From: Thioalkalivibrio sp. ALJ16
GTDB taxonomy: Bacteria; Pseudomonadota; Gammaproteobacteria; Ectothiorhodospirales; Ectothiorhodospiraceae
DNA length: 64,000 bases
Direction of reading: 5' to 3'
Assembly: GCF_000377345.1 (NCBI RefSeq)
Contig: NZ_KB898037.1
Location: 311,412-375,411 of the forward strand
Shown: piece after piece, positions 46,116 through 55,425 of the stretch
Numbering within the stretch: position 1 is the stretch's first letter
Layout: every line of letters begins with the position of its first letter
The notes under the pieces: model-generated
The model's database searches: none
What the model was told of the DNA's origin: nothing
What the model saw: the letters and a program-made list of their open reading frames with translations, nothing else
Program-made: the position numbers and the translations under genes

Positions 46116-46127
46116 GTGTCTCCCTAA
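46116..46127. repeat. Solo MITE-end remnant on the tlpA stop codon
   Basis: GTGTCTCCCTAA repeats the right end of copy 2 (46073-46084) exactly, 43 bp away. The tlpA stop codon TAG (minus strand, 46124-46126) is part of it. Confidence 0.6.
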
Positions 46128-46672
46128 AGGTGTGCCTCCAGCCAGCCCTCGAGGTCTTCCGGTTCCACCTCACCACGATGGGTGTCGAGAATACGGCCAT
46201 CGCGACTGATCAGCACGGTGTAGGGCAGCGCGCCAATGCGGTTGCCGTACTCGCGCCCGACCGCGACGGCCTCGTCCTGGCCGATCAGGACCGGGAATTC
46301 GATGCCGAAGTCATCGACGAAGTGCTGGGTAGCGGTCTGTTCGTCCACGGCGACCGCGACGATGGTGAAGCCGTCGTCGCGGTGGGCCTCGTAGGTCTCC
46401 TGGAACAGCGGCATTTCCTTCTTGCAGGGCGGGCACCAGGTGGCCCAGAAGTTCAGCACGATCAGGTCGTCGTCCCACTCGCTGAGCTGGCGCTCCTGCC
46501 CGGCGAGGTCGGGCAGGGTGAAATCGATGCGCTCGCGTTGCGTGGCCTCGCTGGCGGAGGTCGCTTCGGCCTCGGCCCCGGGCTCGGTTCCGGGCTCCGG
46601 ATCCGTACAGGCGGTCAGCGCGACGGCACCGACCAGGGTGAGGGCGGCGACCGCGTATACGCGCAGGCTCAT
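46124..46672 (-). CDS. TlpA-like thiol-disulfide lipoprotein
   Basis: A 182-residue lipoprotein. The signal ends in the lipobox LTAC (Cys22); an acidic Glu/Ala/Thr linker precedes a thioredoxin domain with ATWCPPCKKEMPLF and the cis-Pro segment ALPYTVLISRDG. TlpA/ResA proteins reduce apocytochrome c or copper-site Cys. It is translated from the dsbD transcript (ATGA overlap), so DsbD is its likely reductant. Confidence 0.9.
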   Translation of the reverse strand: MSLRVYAVAALTLVGAVALTACTDPEPGTEPGAEAEATSASEATQRERIDFTLPDLAGQERQLSEWDDDLIVLNFWATWCPPCKKEMPLFQETYEAHRDDGFTIVAVAVDEQTATQHFVDDFGIEFPVLIGQDEAVAVGREYGNRIGALPYTVLISRDGRILDTHRGEVEPEDLEGWLEAHL

Positions 46673-48990
46673 GGCGTCACCCCGATGGCGTTTTCCACAT
46701 GGGCCAGGAAGCGATCGGCGTTCAGGTAGCCCACGTTGCGGTAGTTGCGCAGTTCATTGCCGTCGGCATCCCAGAAGATCATCGCCGGCGGCCCGAACAG
46801 GCTGAACTCGCGCATCAGGTTGCGGTGCTCCGAGGTGTTGTCGGTTACGTCCACCTTGAGCAGGTGCACGTCCGCCATCGCGTTAATGACGCGCTGGTCC
46901 TGGAAGGTGGTGCGGTCCAGGCGCACGCAGTCCACGCACCAGTCGGCGTAGAAATCCAGGAACACCGGCTGGTTGTTGCCCCGGGCCTGCTCCAGCTCGC
47001 GTTCGAGGTCTTCGAGGCTGTCGATGTAGGTGAACTGCATCTCCGTCGGCCCGGACTGTTCGCCGGTGGCGGTCACCGCGGGCTGATTGAGCGTGGCCAG
47101 CGGCCGGAAGATGTCCTTGCCGCCGGTGGCCGCTCCCAGCATCAGCAGCACCCCGTAGATCAGGATGACCACGCCGAGGCCTTTCCACAGGGTGTACCAG
47201 CCGGAGGTGCCCTCCGGCAGGGTGCGCAGCGCACCCATGTACACCGCGGTCACGATCAGCAGGATGGCCCACAGGAACATCGCCAGCTCGCCGGGGATCA
47301 CCCGCTCCAGCAGCCAGATGCCGATCGCCAGCAGGCCTACGCCGAACACCGCCTTGATGGTGTCCATCCACGGACCGGCCTTCGGCAGCAGACGGCCGGC
47401 GGAGGTGCCGATCGCCAGCAGCGGGGCACCCATGCCCATGCTCAGGGCGAACAGGGCGATACCGCCCAGCACGGCATCGCCGGTATGGCTGATGTAGAGC
47501 AGGGCGCCGATCAGCGGCGCGGTCACGCAGGGGCCGACAATCAGCGCCGACAGGAAGCCCATGATCCCGGCGCCCATGTAAGTGCCGCCTTCCTGCTTGT
47601 TGCTGATCTGCGACAGCTTGCTCTGCACGCTGGCCGGCATCTGCAACTCGTAGAAGCCGAACATCGACATCGCCAGGGCAATGAAGATGGCGACGAAGGT
47701 GCCGATGATCCAGGGGTTCTGGAACGCCGCCTGCAGGTTGGCCCCGGCCAGCCCCGCGAACACCCCGGCAATGGTGTAGGTCAGCGCCATCGCCAGCACG
47801 AATACCAGCGAGATCAGGAATGCCTTGCGGGTGGTCAGGTTCTTCTGCCCGATGATGATGTTCGACAGGATCGGGATCATCGGGAACACGCAGGGGGTAA
47901 ACGTCAGCAGCAGCCCGAAGCCGAAGAAGGCCAGCGCCACCAGCCAGATCTGCCCGTCGGCCAGCTGGGCCGCGATGCGGTCCTGCTGGGTCACGGGGGC
48001 GGTGGCCTCGTCGTCCTCGCGCGGCGCGTCGCCGGTCGCCGGCAGGGCATCGGTGTCGGCCTCGGCGGCGAGGTCGGAGGCGAAGGTGACCGCGACCTCC
48101 TGGGTCAGCGGCGGATAGCACACGCCGCCGTCCCAGCAGCCCTGGTAGTCGATGGCCAGGGTGATGTCCGCAACGTCATCGGCGTCGCGCAGGACCGGCA
48201 CGAGGATCTCCACCTGGTCGCGGTAGACCTGCGTCTCGCCGAAGAACTCGTCTTCCTGCAGCTCGCCGTCGGGCGGGTTGACCGGGCCCAGCTCGATGCC
48301 CTCGCCCTCGGCCACGCGTACGTCGAGCTGGTCGCGGTAGAGGTAATACCCGTCCGCGATCTCGAAGCGCAGGATCACTGCGTTCTGGCTGATGGCCTCC
48401 AGAGACGCGGCGAAGGCCTTCTCCGGCTCCAGCAGATCATCGGCGGCCCCCACCTCGCCGGACAGCTCCCCGAGATCGCCCAGGGCGCTGCGTTCCTCGA
48501 CCGGCTCGTCTTCCGCGGTGGTTTCCTCGCCGTTGCCGCCCGGCAGGCCGGGCAGTTCGATGGAGACGGTCTGGAAGTGCGGCGGGTAGCAGACGCCGAG
48601 GTCCGCGCAGCCCTGGGAGCGGGCGGTCAGTTCGATGGTGGTGGTTTCCGCGGCCGCGATGGGCAGCTCGATTTCCACCTGGTCGCGGTAGGTCTCGACC
48701 CGGCCGAAGAATTCATCTTCCTTGATCTCGCCATCGGGGATGCGCGCCTCGCCCAGTTCCAGACCTTCGCTCTCGGGCGTGAACTCGAACTGCTCGCGGT
48801 ACATGTAGTAGCCGTCGGCGATGTCCCAGGTCAGGCGGACGGTGTCGGCGTCGATCGCCTCCGCGCTCAGGCTGAAGGCGTCATCCGGGTCCAGCAGGTC
48901 GTCCTCGAACAGGGCCTGGGCAAGAGCGGGGATCAGCAGCAGGGTGACCAGCAGGGTCGTCAGCCAGGTGCGAGGGTTCAGGAGGTGCAT
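46669..48990 (-). CDS. dsbD: Thiol:disulfide interchange protein DsbD with duplicated alpha domain
   Basis: Carries electrons from cytosolic thioredoxin across the membrane. The 773 residues exceed E. coli DsbD (565) because the periplasmic alpha domain occurs twice: repeat 1 about residues 25-150 with GCADLGVCYPP, and repeat 2 about 185-310 with GCWDGGVCYPP. Eight membrane helices follow, with the Cys in FTPCVFPMIP and GPCVTAP, then the gamma thioredoxin domain with DFYADWCVDCVRLD. It overlaps cutA by 13 bp and tlpA by 4 bp. The start ATG 48990 has AGGAGG just upstream. Confidence 0.95.
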   Translation of the reverse strand: MHLLNPRTWLTTLLVTLLLIPALAQALFEDDLLDPDDAFSLSAEAIDADTVRLTWDIADGYYMYREQFEFTPESEGLELGEARIPDGEIKEDEFFGRVETYRDQVEIELPIAAAETTTIELTARSQGCADLGVCYPPHFQTVSIELPGLPGGNGEETTAEDEPVEERSALGDLGELSGEVGAADDLLEPEKAFAASLEAISQNAVILRFEIADGYYLYRDQLDVRVAEGEGIELGPVNPPDGELQEDEFFGETQVYRDQVEILVPVLRDADDVADITLAIDYQGCWDGGVCYPPLTQEVAVTFASDLAAEADTDALPATGDAPREDDEATAPVTQQDRIAAQLADGQIWLVALAFFGFGLLLTFTPCVFPMIPILSNIIIGQKNLTTRKAFLISLVFVLAMALTYTIAGVFAGLAGANLQAAFQNPWIIGTFVAIFIALAMSMFGFYELQMPASVQSKLSQISNKQEGGTYMGAGIMGFLSALIVGPCVTAPLIGALLYISHTGDAVLGGIALFALSMGMGAPLLAIGTSAGRLLPKAGPWMDTIKAVFGVGLLAIGIWLLERVIPGELAMFLWAILLIVTAVYMGALRTLPEGTSGWYTLWKGLGVVILIYGVLLMLGAATGGKDIFRPLATLNQPAVTATGEQSGPTEMQFTYIDSLEDLERELEQARGNNQPVFLDFYADWCVDCVRLDRTTFQDQRVINAMADVHLLKVDVTDNTSEHRNLMREFSLFGPPAMIFWDADGNELRNYRNVGYLNADRFLAHVENAIGVTP

Positions 48991-49319
48991 TGCGTTATCC
49001 AGTTCAGGTAATCGGGCAGCCCGCGCTCGATCGGCAGTGCGACGATCTCGGGCGTCTCGTAAGGATGTTGGTCCGTCAGCCAGTCCTGGAGTTCGTCCAG
49101 CCGCGCCGGGGAGGTCTTGATCAACAGTGTGACTTCGGTATCGAACTCGATATTCCCTTTCCACATATAAACCGAGCGTCCGGGTGGGAGGACATGCACG
49201 CAGGCCGCCAGGCCTCGTTCCACCAGGGCGCCGGCCAGGGCATCCGCCGCCTCGGGGTCATCCAGAGTGGTGATGACCAGCCAGGCACGGGCGCTGGCCA
49301 CCGGGGTGTCGGCGCTCAT
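48978..49319 (-). CDS. cutA: Divalent-cation tolerance protein CutA
   Basis: A 113-residue trimeric CutA1 protein: LVITTLDDPEAADALAGALV, GLAACVHVLPPGRSVYMWKG, EVTLLIKTS and HPYETPEIVALPIERG. Copper binding is claimed for the family, but the physiological role is unsettled. In enterics it also lies beside dsbD, as here, where its stop overlaps the dsbD start by 13 bp. Confidence 0.94.
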   Translation of the reverse strand: MSADTPVASARAWLVITTLDDPEAADALAGALVERGLAACVHVLPPGRSVYMWKGNIEFDTEVTLLIKTSPARLDELQDWLTDQHPYETPEIVALPIERGLPDYLNWITQCTS

Positions 49320-49322
49320 GCG

Positions 49323-50120
49323 TCAGTGGTCCCGTTCGATGCGTGCATTCTGGCCGGGTCGCAATGACGTGGCATCCCCCGGGGAGAATTCCACCTCGAC
49401 CGCGTAGCCGCGTTCGGGCTCCTCGCCGGTCGGTTCCCAGCCCACGCTGGCGATCCGCCCGGACAGACGCTGCTCGGCGACTACGACCGTGACCGCGTCC
49501 CCTGGTTCCAGTTCGGCGGCGGTCGTGGCCGGCACCAGGCCGCGGGCGCGCATCGGGTCGCGGGTGCCGAGGATGGCCAGGACTGGCGGCATCAGCGCCG
49601 GGTTGACGAACTGCCCGACGCTGGCGTCGATGCGAACCATATGCCCATCGGCCGGGGCCCGGATGACGGCATCCTCGAGATCGGCGCGAACGCGGTCGCG
49701 CTGGGCGCGGGCCTCGGCCAGGCGCGCGGCGACCGTGGCGTAATCGATGCGCGCGAGCTCGAGTTCGCGTGCGGCGATCAGGGTCTGGTCATAGAGGTCC
49801 TCGGCCTTGTCCCGCTCGCGTTCGGCCTCGGCGAGCTCCATCTGCAGGCGTTCGATGGCGGCCCGCGCCGCGCGCAGATCGGCCTCGGTGCGGCGGGTAT
49901 CCAGCCGAAACAGCACGGCCTCCGCCGCGACCCGTTCGCCGGGCCGCACCTCGATTGCCTCGATCCGGCCCGCGATCGGGGCGGTGATGCGGTAGCGCTC
50001 GCCCCAGTCGAGGCGGGCGTCGAAGCCGTCCTCCGCGAGTACGGGCAGCGGCGCCAGCGCGAGCAGGGCCGCGAGACCGACGGTGGTCAGCAGGGAAGAT
50101 GCGTTGAAGACGCGGGGCAT
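49323..50120 (-). CDS. Periplasmic adaptor (HlyD/RND-MFP type)
   Basis: A 265-residue exported adaptor. The signal ends at PVLA. The barrel-sandwich part (APIAGRIEAIEVRPGERVAAEAVL) flanks a coiled-coil hairpin of about 80 residues (LRAARAAIERLQMELAEAER ... YATVAARLAEARAQRDRVRADL), and a beta domain ends at RIERDH. It is shorter than pump adaptors such as AcrA. No inner-membrane pump gene is adjacent. ATG 50120 has GGGAG 8 nt upstream. It follows a TolC-like gene by 38 bp. Confidence 0.83.
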   Translation of the reverse strand: MPRVFNASSLLTTVGLAALLALAPLPVLAEDGFDARLDWGERYRITAPIAGRIEAIEVRPGERVAAEAVLFRLDTRRTEADLRAARAAIERLQMELAEAERERDKAEDLYDQTLIAARELELARIDYATVAARLAEARAQRDRVRADLEDAVIRAPADGHMVRIDASVGQFVNPALMPPVLAILGTRDPMRARGLVPATTAAELEPGDAVTVVVAEQRLSGRIASVGWEPTGEEPERGYAVEVEFSPGDATSLRPGQNARIERDH

Positions 50121-50158
50121 GGTCTGGTCTCCCGTCCGGTCGCCGGCAGGTCGGCGGC

Positions 50159-51526
50159 TCAAGAGTTGTCGTCAGTGGCGCGAAACGGGCTCAGCTCGTC
50201 GCGTCCGGTCAGCAGGGCCAGGCGCTCGTAGGCCAGGGCCAGCTGGAATTCGGTGCTGGCATTGAAATGCGCGGCCGCGCTTTGCTGCACCATCGAATCG
50301 CCCAGGTCGGCCTGGTCCTCGATGTCATACAGGTAGCGCGCGCGGTCGATATACAGCTCGCGGTAGTCCATGCGCCAGCTGGCCTCGTCGCGCTGGATCT
50401 GGAGCGCGCGGATCTCGTCATGGAGTTCGCGCAGGCGGTTGCGCGCTTCAATGCGCGCCTGGCCGCGCTCGGCCTCGGCGCGGTGGCGGGCGGCCACGGC
50501 CTGCCCCACGCGGCCGTCGTGGCGGCGGCCTTCGTACAGCGGGATTTCCAGGACCAGCCCGGCCGCAAAGGGGTTGCGGTCGCTGCCGCCCAGGTCGCGG
50601 TACCACCAGCCGGACTCGGCCTCGGCGTACAGGCGCGGCCGGCGCTGGGCGCGCGAGGCGGCCAGTTCGCGGGTTGCCGCCTCCACGTGGTGGCGCTCGG
50701 CCAGCAGCCGCGGACTGGTGTTGTCGAGCTCGGCGAGCAGCGGGTCCAGGTCCGGGAGTGCGGGCAGATCCAGCGGCAGCATGGGGGCCAGCACGGTGCG
50801 CACCCGACGATCCGGGCGGTTCAGGGCCTCGGCCAGGGCCGCCCGGGTGCGTTGCTGGGTGTGCAGTGCGCGGGTGCGCTGCACGCGCAGGGTCTGATAC
50901 TCGGATTCCAGCCGGAAGACCTCGATGTCGGATACCTGGCCGCGCTGGTTGCGTTCTTCCGCGCGCTCCTTGGAGACATAGGCGGCGGCCATCGCCTCGG
51001 TGTCGCGGGCGAAGGCAAGATCCGCCAGCAGCACGTCGAAGTAACGTTCCAGTACATGGATGCGGTGGCGGGCGTATGCCAGCTCCTCCTCCATGCGCGC
51101 CGCCTCCAGGCGTTGCGCGCTGGCGGACTCGCGCGCATGCGACTGGCCGAAATCGCTGAGGAGTTTGCGCGCGACGATGGAGGCGCGGGAGTCGTTGCGG
51201 CTGCGGTCCGCGACCAGGTCGTTGGGTTCGATCCAGCGTGCCTCGAGGCGGGCACTGACGTTGACGTCGCTTTCGGCGCGCGCGGCCTCCAGCGCGGCGC
51301 GGGCGCGTTCGCGTTCCGCGCGTGCCTGGCGCACCTGCGGGTGCAGGGCGTCGACGCGCTCCAGGGCGTCCCCGACCCGCATCGGGTTGGGCAGCGGCCC
51401 GAGCTCGCTGGCGCCACCCTGGGCGGCCACGGGCATGACCGGGAGGCAGAGCAGCAGGCCCGCCAGCAGCAGGCCGCCGGCCGGGTGTCGGCGCACCCGA
51501 GGCGAGCGAGGGGGTATCGGCGACAT
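50159..51526 (-). CDS. TolC-family outer-membrane efflux protein
   Basis: A 455-residue outer-membrane-factor protein. The signal peptide (LLLAGLLLCLPVMPVAAQ) is followed by two long helical hairpins (e.g. RVDALHPQVRQARAERERAR; QRGQVSDIEVFRLESEYQTL) and two beta segments (VSARLEARWIEPN; RPRLYAEAESGWWY). It pairs with the adaptor gene downstream; the transporter is not encoded here. The cargo is unknown. Confidence 0.85.
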   Translation of the reverse strand: MSPIPPRSPRVRRHPAGGLLLAGLLLCLPVMPVAAQGGASELGPLPNPMRVGDALERVDALHPQVRQARAERERARAALEAARAESDVNVSARLEARWIEPNDLVADRSRNDSRASIVARKLLSDFGQSHARESASAQRLEAARMEEELAYARHRIHVLERYFDVLLADLAFARDTEAMAAAYVSKERAEERNQRGQVSDIEVFRLESEYQTLRVQRTRALHTQQRTRAALAEALNRPDRRVRTVLAPMLPLDLPALPDLDPLLAELDNTSPRLLAERHHVEAATRELAASRAQRRPRLYAEAESGWWYRDLGGSDRNPFAAGLVLEIPLYEGRRHDGRVGQAVAARHRAEAERGQARIEARNRLRELHDEIRALQIQRDEASWRMDYRELYIDRARYLYDIEDQADLGDSMVQQSAAAHFNASTEFQLALAYERLALLTGRDELSPFRATDDNS

Positions 51527-51559
51527 CGTGCGTCGATCCTTGCGATTCAGTGAGAAGGG

Positions 51560-52105
51560 TCAGCGGCTGTCTTGTTCGCGCTTGAAGCGCGTGAAGTTCT
51601 GGTCCCTGTAATGGCCTTTGGCCACGAACTCGCCCAGCTGCAGGAACTCGCGGGTGTCGCGGGTGGCCCCGGTGAAGCGGGCGATCGGTTCGCCGTCGAG
51701 GTTGAAGAACTGGAACACCGGGGTGGCGCGTACGCGGAAGTCGCGGGTGGCCCATTCCATCTGGGTCTTGGTCTCGCCGTCGAAGGTGACGATCTCGATC
51801 GCGCCCTCGACATCGACGCTGAATACCCGGAAGTGCTCGCTGAAGTACTCCTGCACCTCGGGCTGATTCAGGACCTGGTTTTTCATGCGGTGGCAGAACG
51901 GACAGTCGGCCATCTCGAAGAAGATCAGGATGCCTTTCTTGCCCGCGGCGCGGGCATCTTCCAGTTCCTCCGGGAATTCGCCGAAGGTTGGGTCGAAGAA
52001 GTGATGATCCGGGTCGCGCGGATCCTCGACGCCGGCGCCTGCCAGTGCCGGCAGCAGCAAGGCGAGGACGATGAGCGCCAGGAGCGGGGTCGGGTTTCGC
52101 AGCAT
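51560..52105 (-). CDS. SoxW-like periplasmic thioredoxin
   Basis: A 181-residue exported thioredoxin-fold protein. The signal peptide ends at LAGA; the redox motif is DCPFCHRMKNQVLNQPEVQEY with CxxC = Cys-Pro-Phe-Cys, and the cis-Pro segment is VRATPVFQFFNLDG. The layout is that of the SoxW/DUF255-related thioredoxins, which serve sulfur-oxidation or cytochrome maturation, but here no sox genes flank it. It is 34 bp from the TolC-like gene. Confidence 0.85.
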   Translation of the reverse strand: MLRNPTPLLALIVLALLLPALAGAGVEDPRDPDHHFFDPTFGEFPEELEDARAAGKKGILIFFEMADCPFCHRMKNQVLNQPEVQEYFSEHFRVFSVDVEGAIEIVTFDGETKTQMEWATRDFRVRATPVFQFFNLDGEPIARFTGATRDTREFLQLGEFVAKGHYRDQNFTRFKREQDSR

Positions 52106-52117
52106 GCTCGGGATCTC

Positions 52118-52285
52118 CGCAATATATCGATTGCCGTATGCACCAATGACGTGCAGCAGGCTGACTTAATTCCCCTGTTCGTGCAAGGAAAACAGCGCCC
52201 TGGCCACGACGGGAGGGCGGCCGAGCCTCCGTAGTGGCAATCGACACCCAGCGGGGCGCGTGTTCCAATACTTACGCAATATATC
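52118..52285. repeat. Palindromic repeat between divergent thioredoxin and fxsA genes
   Basis: An 11-bp direct repeat CGCAATATATC occurs at 52118-52128 and 52275-52285. Between them lie an 8-bp perfect inverted pair, CGATTGCC (52128-52135) and GGCAATCG (52236-52243), and an inner strong hairpin (52203-52216 with 52226-52238). The hairpin loop GCGGCCGAG also occurs in the MITE-like copies 2 and 3, so a distant relation is possible. It occupies the promoter region of both genes. Confidence 0.55.
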
Positions 52286-52296
52286 CGGAACACCCC

Positions 52297-52779
52297 ATGC
52301 GCAGCCCCTTCTTTCCGCTTTTCGTATTCCTTGGCCTGATCCTGCTCGAGATCTTCGGGTTTGCCTGGGTCGGCGATGCCGTGGGCGCGCTGATGACGGT
52401 GGTGCTGGTGATCGTGACCGCCGCGGCGGGCCTGCTGCTGTTCCGCCTGCAGGGGTTTTATCACTGGCGCCGTTTGCAGCAAAGCCTGGCGCGTGGCGAG
52501 GTGCCAGCGCTCGGGCTGGTCGAGGGCTGGCTGCTGATGGCGGCCGCGATGCTGCTGCTGTTGCCGGGATTCTTCACGGATGCCGCCGGGTTCGTGCTGC
52601 TGATCCCGCCCCTGCGCCGCTGGGTGGCGGCCGGCGTGCTGCGCCGCGGGATGATCCGCACGCGAGGCCCGGGGCCGGGGGGGCGCGGTGGCCCCGGTCC
52701 GATCGAAGGCGAATTCCGGCGGCACGAGGACGGTAGCGAGCCGCCTGACGACCGGCTCGATCACGACGATCGGCGCTGA
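52297..52779 (+). CDS. fxsA: FxsA family membrane protein
   Basis: A 160-residue inner-membrane protein: FFPLFVFLGLILLEIFGFAWVG, TVVLVIVTAAAGLLLFRLQG and WLLMAAAMLLLLPGFFTDAAGF are FxsA family segments, followed by a Gly/Arg-rich then acidic tail. E. coli FxsA affects F-plasmid exclusion of phage T7 when overproduced; its native role is unknown. It lies upstream of groES as in enterics. ATG 52297 is taken from the family start. Confidence 0.9.
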   Translation: MRSPFFPLFVFLGLILLEIFGFAWVGDAVGALMTVVLVIVTAAAGLLLFRLQGFYHWRRLQQSLARGEVPALGLVEGWLLMAAAMLLLLPGFFTDAAGFVLLIPPLRRWVAAGVLRRGMIRTRGPGPGGRGGPGPIEGEFRRHEDGSEPPDDRLDHDDRR

Positions 52780-52860
52780 TCCAGTCGGTTTCTCCGCACC
52801 GTTTTACGCGCAGGCGCTGACGACCGTTACGCGACCCGGGTCAAGTTCGCGGTACACGCC

Positions 52861-52889
52861 CTTGACTCGCCCTTGTGTGCCCCTATTAT
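52861..52889 (+). promoter_or_regulatory. groESL promoter (sigma-70, possibly also sigma-32)
   Basis: TTGACT (52862-52867), a 16-nt spacer and TATTAT (52884-52889) fit sigma-70. The same stretch also reads CTTGACT-N12-CCCCTATTA, close to a sigma-32 promoter. It lies about 90 bp upstream of groES. Confidence 0.75.
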
Positions 52890-52915
52890 TAGCACTCGTC
52901 AGGGGTGGGTGCTAA
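52889..52915. promoter_or_regulatory. CIRCE operator upstream of groESL
   Basis: TTAGCACTC (52889-52897), 9-nt spacer, GGGTGCTAA (52907-52915). One base departs from the consensus TTAGCACTC-N9-GAGTGCTAA. It overlaps the -10 box, which indicates HrcA repression; hrcA is not in the window. Confidence 0.9.
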
Positions 52916-52977
52916 CAGGGCGCCCGCCCGACACCCCCAACTTTCCTGTTGCAGACATTCAATAAGGAGTTCGCACC

Positions 52978-53268
52978 ATGAACCTGCGGCCTTTGCACGA
53001 TCGAGTCATCGTGAAGCGTATGGAAGAAGAGCGCACCACCCCCGGCGGTATCGTGATCCCGGATTCCGCGGCCGAAAAGCCGGTTCGCGGCGAGGTGGTT
53101 GCGGTAGGCAACGGCAAGATCCTGGAGAACGGTGAAGTCCGCGCGCTGGACGTGAAGGCCGGTGACAAGGTCCTGTTCGGCAAGTACTCCGGCACCGAGG
53201 TCAAGGTCGAGGGTGAAGACGTCCTGGTGATGCGCGAAGACGACATCATGGCCGTCATCGAGGGCTGA
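52978..53268 (+). CDS. groES: Co-chaperonin GroES
   Basis: The 96-residue co-chaperonin caps Gro[23 protein letters not shown] is the typical N-terminus; the mobile loop ([16 protein letters not shown]), and [18 protein letters not shown] close it. AAGGAG lies about 8 nt before ATG. It is 50 bp upstream of groEL under one promoter. Confidence 0.98.
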   Translation: MNLRPLHDRVIVKRMEEERTTPGGIVIPDSAAEKPVRGEVVAVGNGKILENGEVRALDVKAGDKVLFGKYSGTEVKVEGEDVLVMREDDIMAVIEG

Positions 53269-53291
53269 GGCCCCGTCCCGCGTCCGTCTAA

Positions 53292-54983
<1,692 letters not shown>

Positions 54984-55019
54984 GCCGTTCCGGACCCGTA
55001 CATCGCCGATGTACCCGGA

Positions 55020-55044
55020 GACCCCGCCTCGGCGGGGTCTTTTT
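55020..55044 (+). terminator. Rho-independent terminator after groEL
   Basis: GACCCCG/CGGGGTC stem (55020-55028 with 55031-55039) with a short loop, followed by five T. A second inverted repeat, GTACATCG/CGATGTAC, lies just upstream (54998-55014). Confidence 0.9.
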
Positions 55045-55425
55045 GTTTGGGGCCGCGGGCCGCGAAGGGCCGGTATTTCTCCGGCAATGCAACGGAACCC
55101 GAGCGAGTACCGTGTGTCTTCTGTGGGGTCCTGCGTTAACCGGGGGTTGTACCCGTGCGGGTCCCGGCTGTTGTAATCCCGGGACAGTGGAGACGAAGTG
55201 TCTGGTTATGCAGCAGTTTGCGGAATGTGACGGCGTTGTGATGCCGACACAAATTTTGCCCGCGAGCGCGTGCAAAACCCGAACTTGTGTGCCACTATCA
55301 GGGTACTGTAGAGAGCTTGGAGCAAGGAGCTCGCTGCTTGGGATTGCGGATGGTGTACGGCTTTGCGTGTGCGCACGGCGAACCCCACGGTCCGACGTCG
55401 ATTGTTTTTACAAGGAGGCTATGCA
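55045..55425. other. 381-bp region without a gene, upstream of the OmpA-domain gene
   Basis: No credible reading frame was seen. It holds short inverted repeats (TTTTGC...GCAAAA near 55255-55280; GAGCT...AGCTC near 55316-55336) and the AAGGAGG ribosome-binding site of the next gene. It is unusually long for a leader in this compact window, so a long 5' UTR or a small RNA is possible. Confidence 0.4.
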
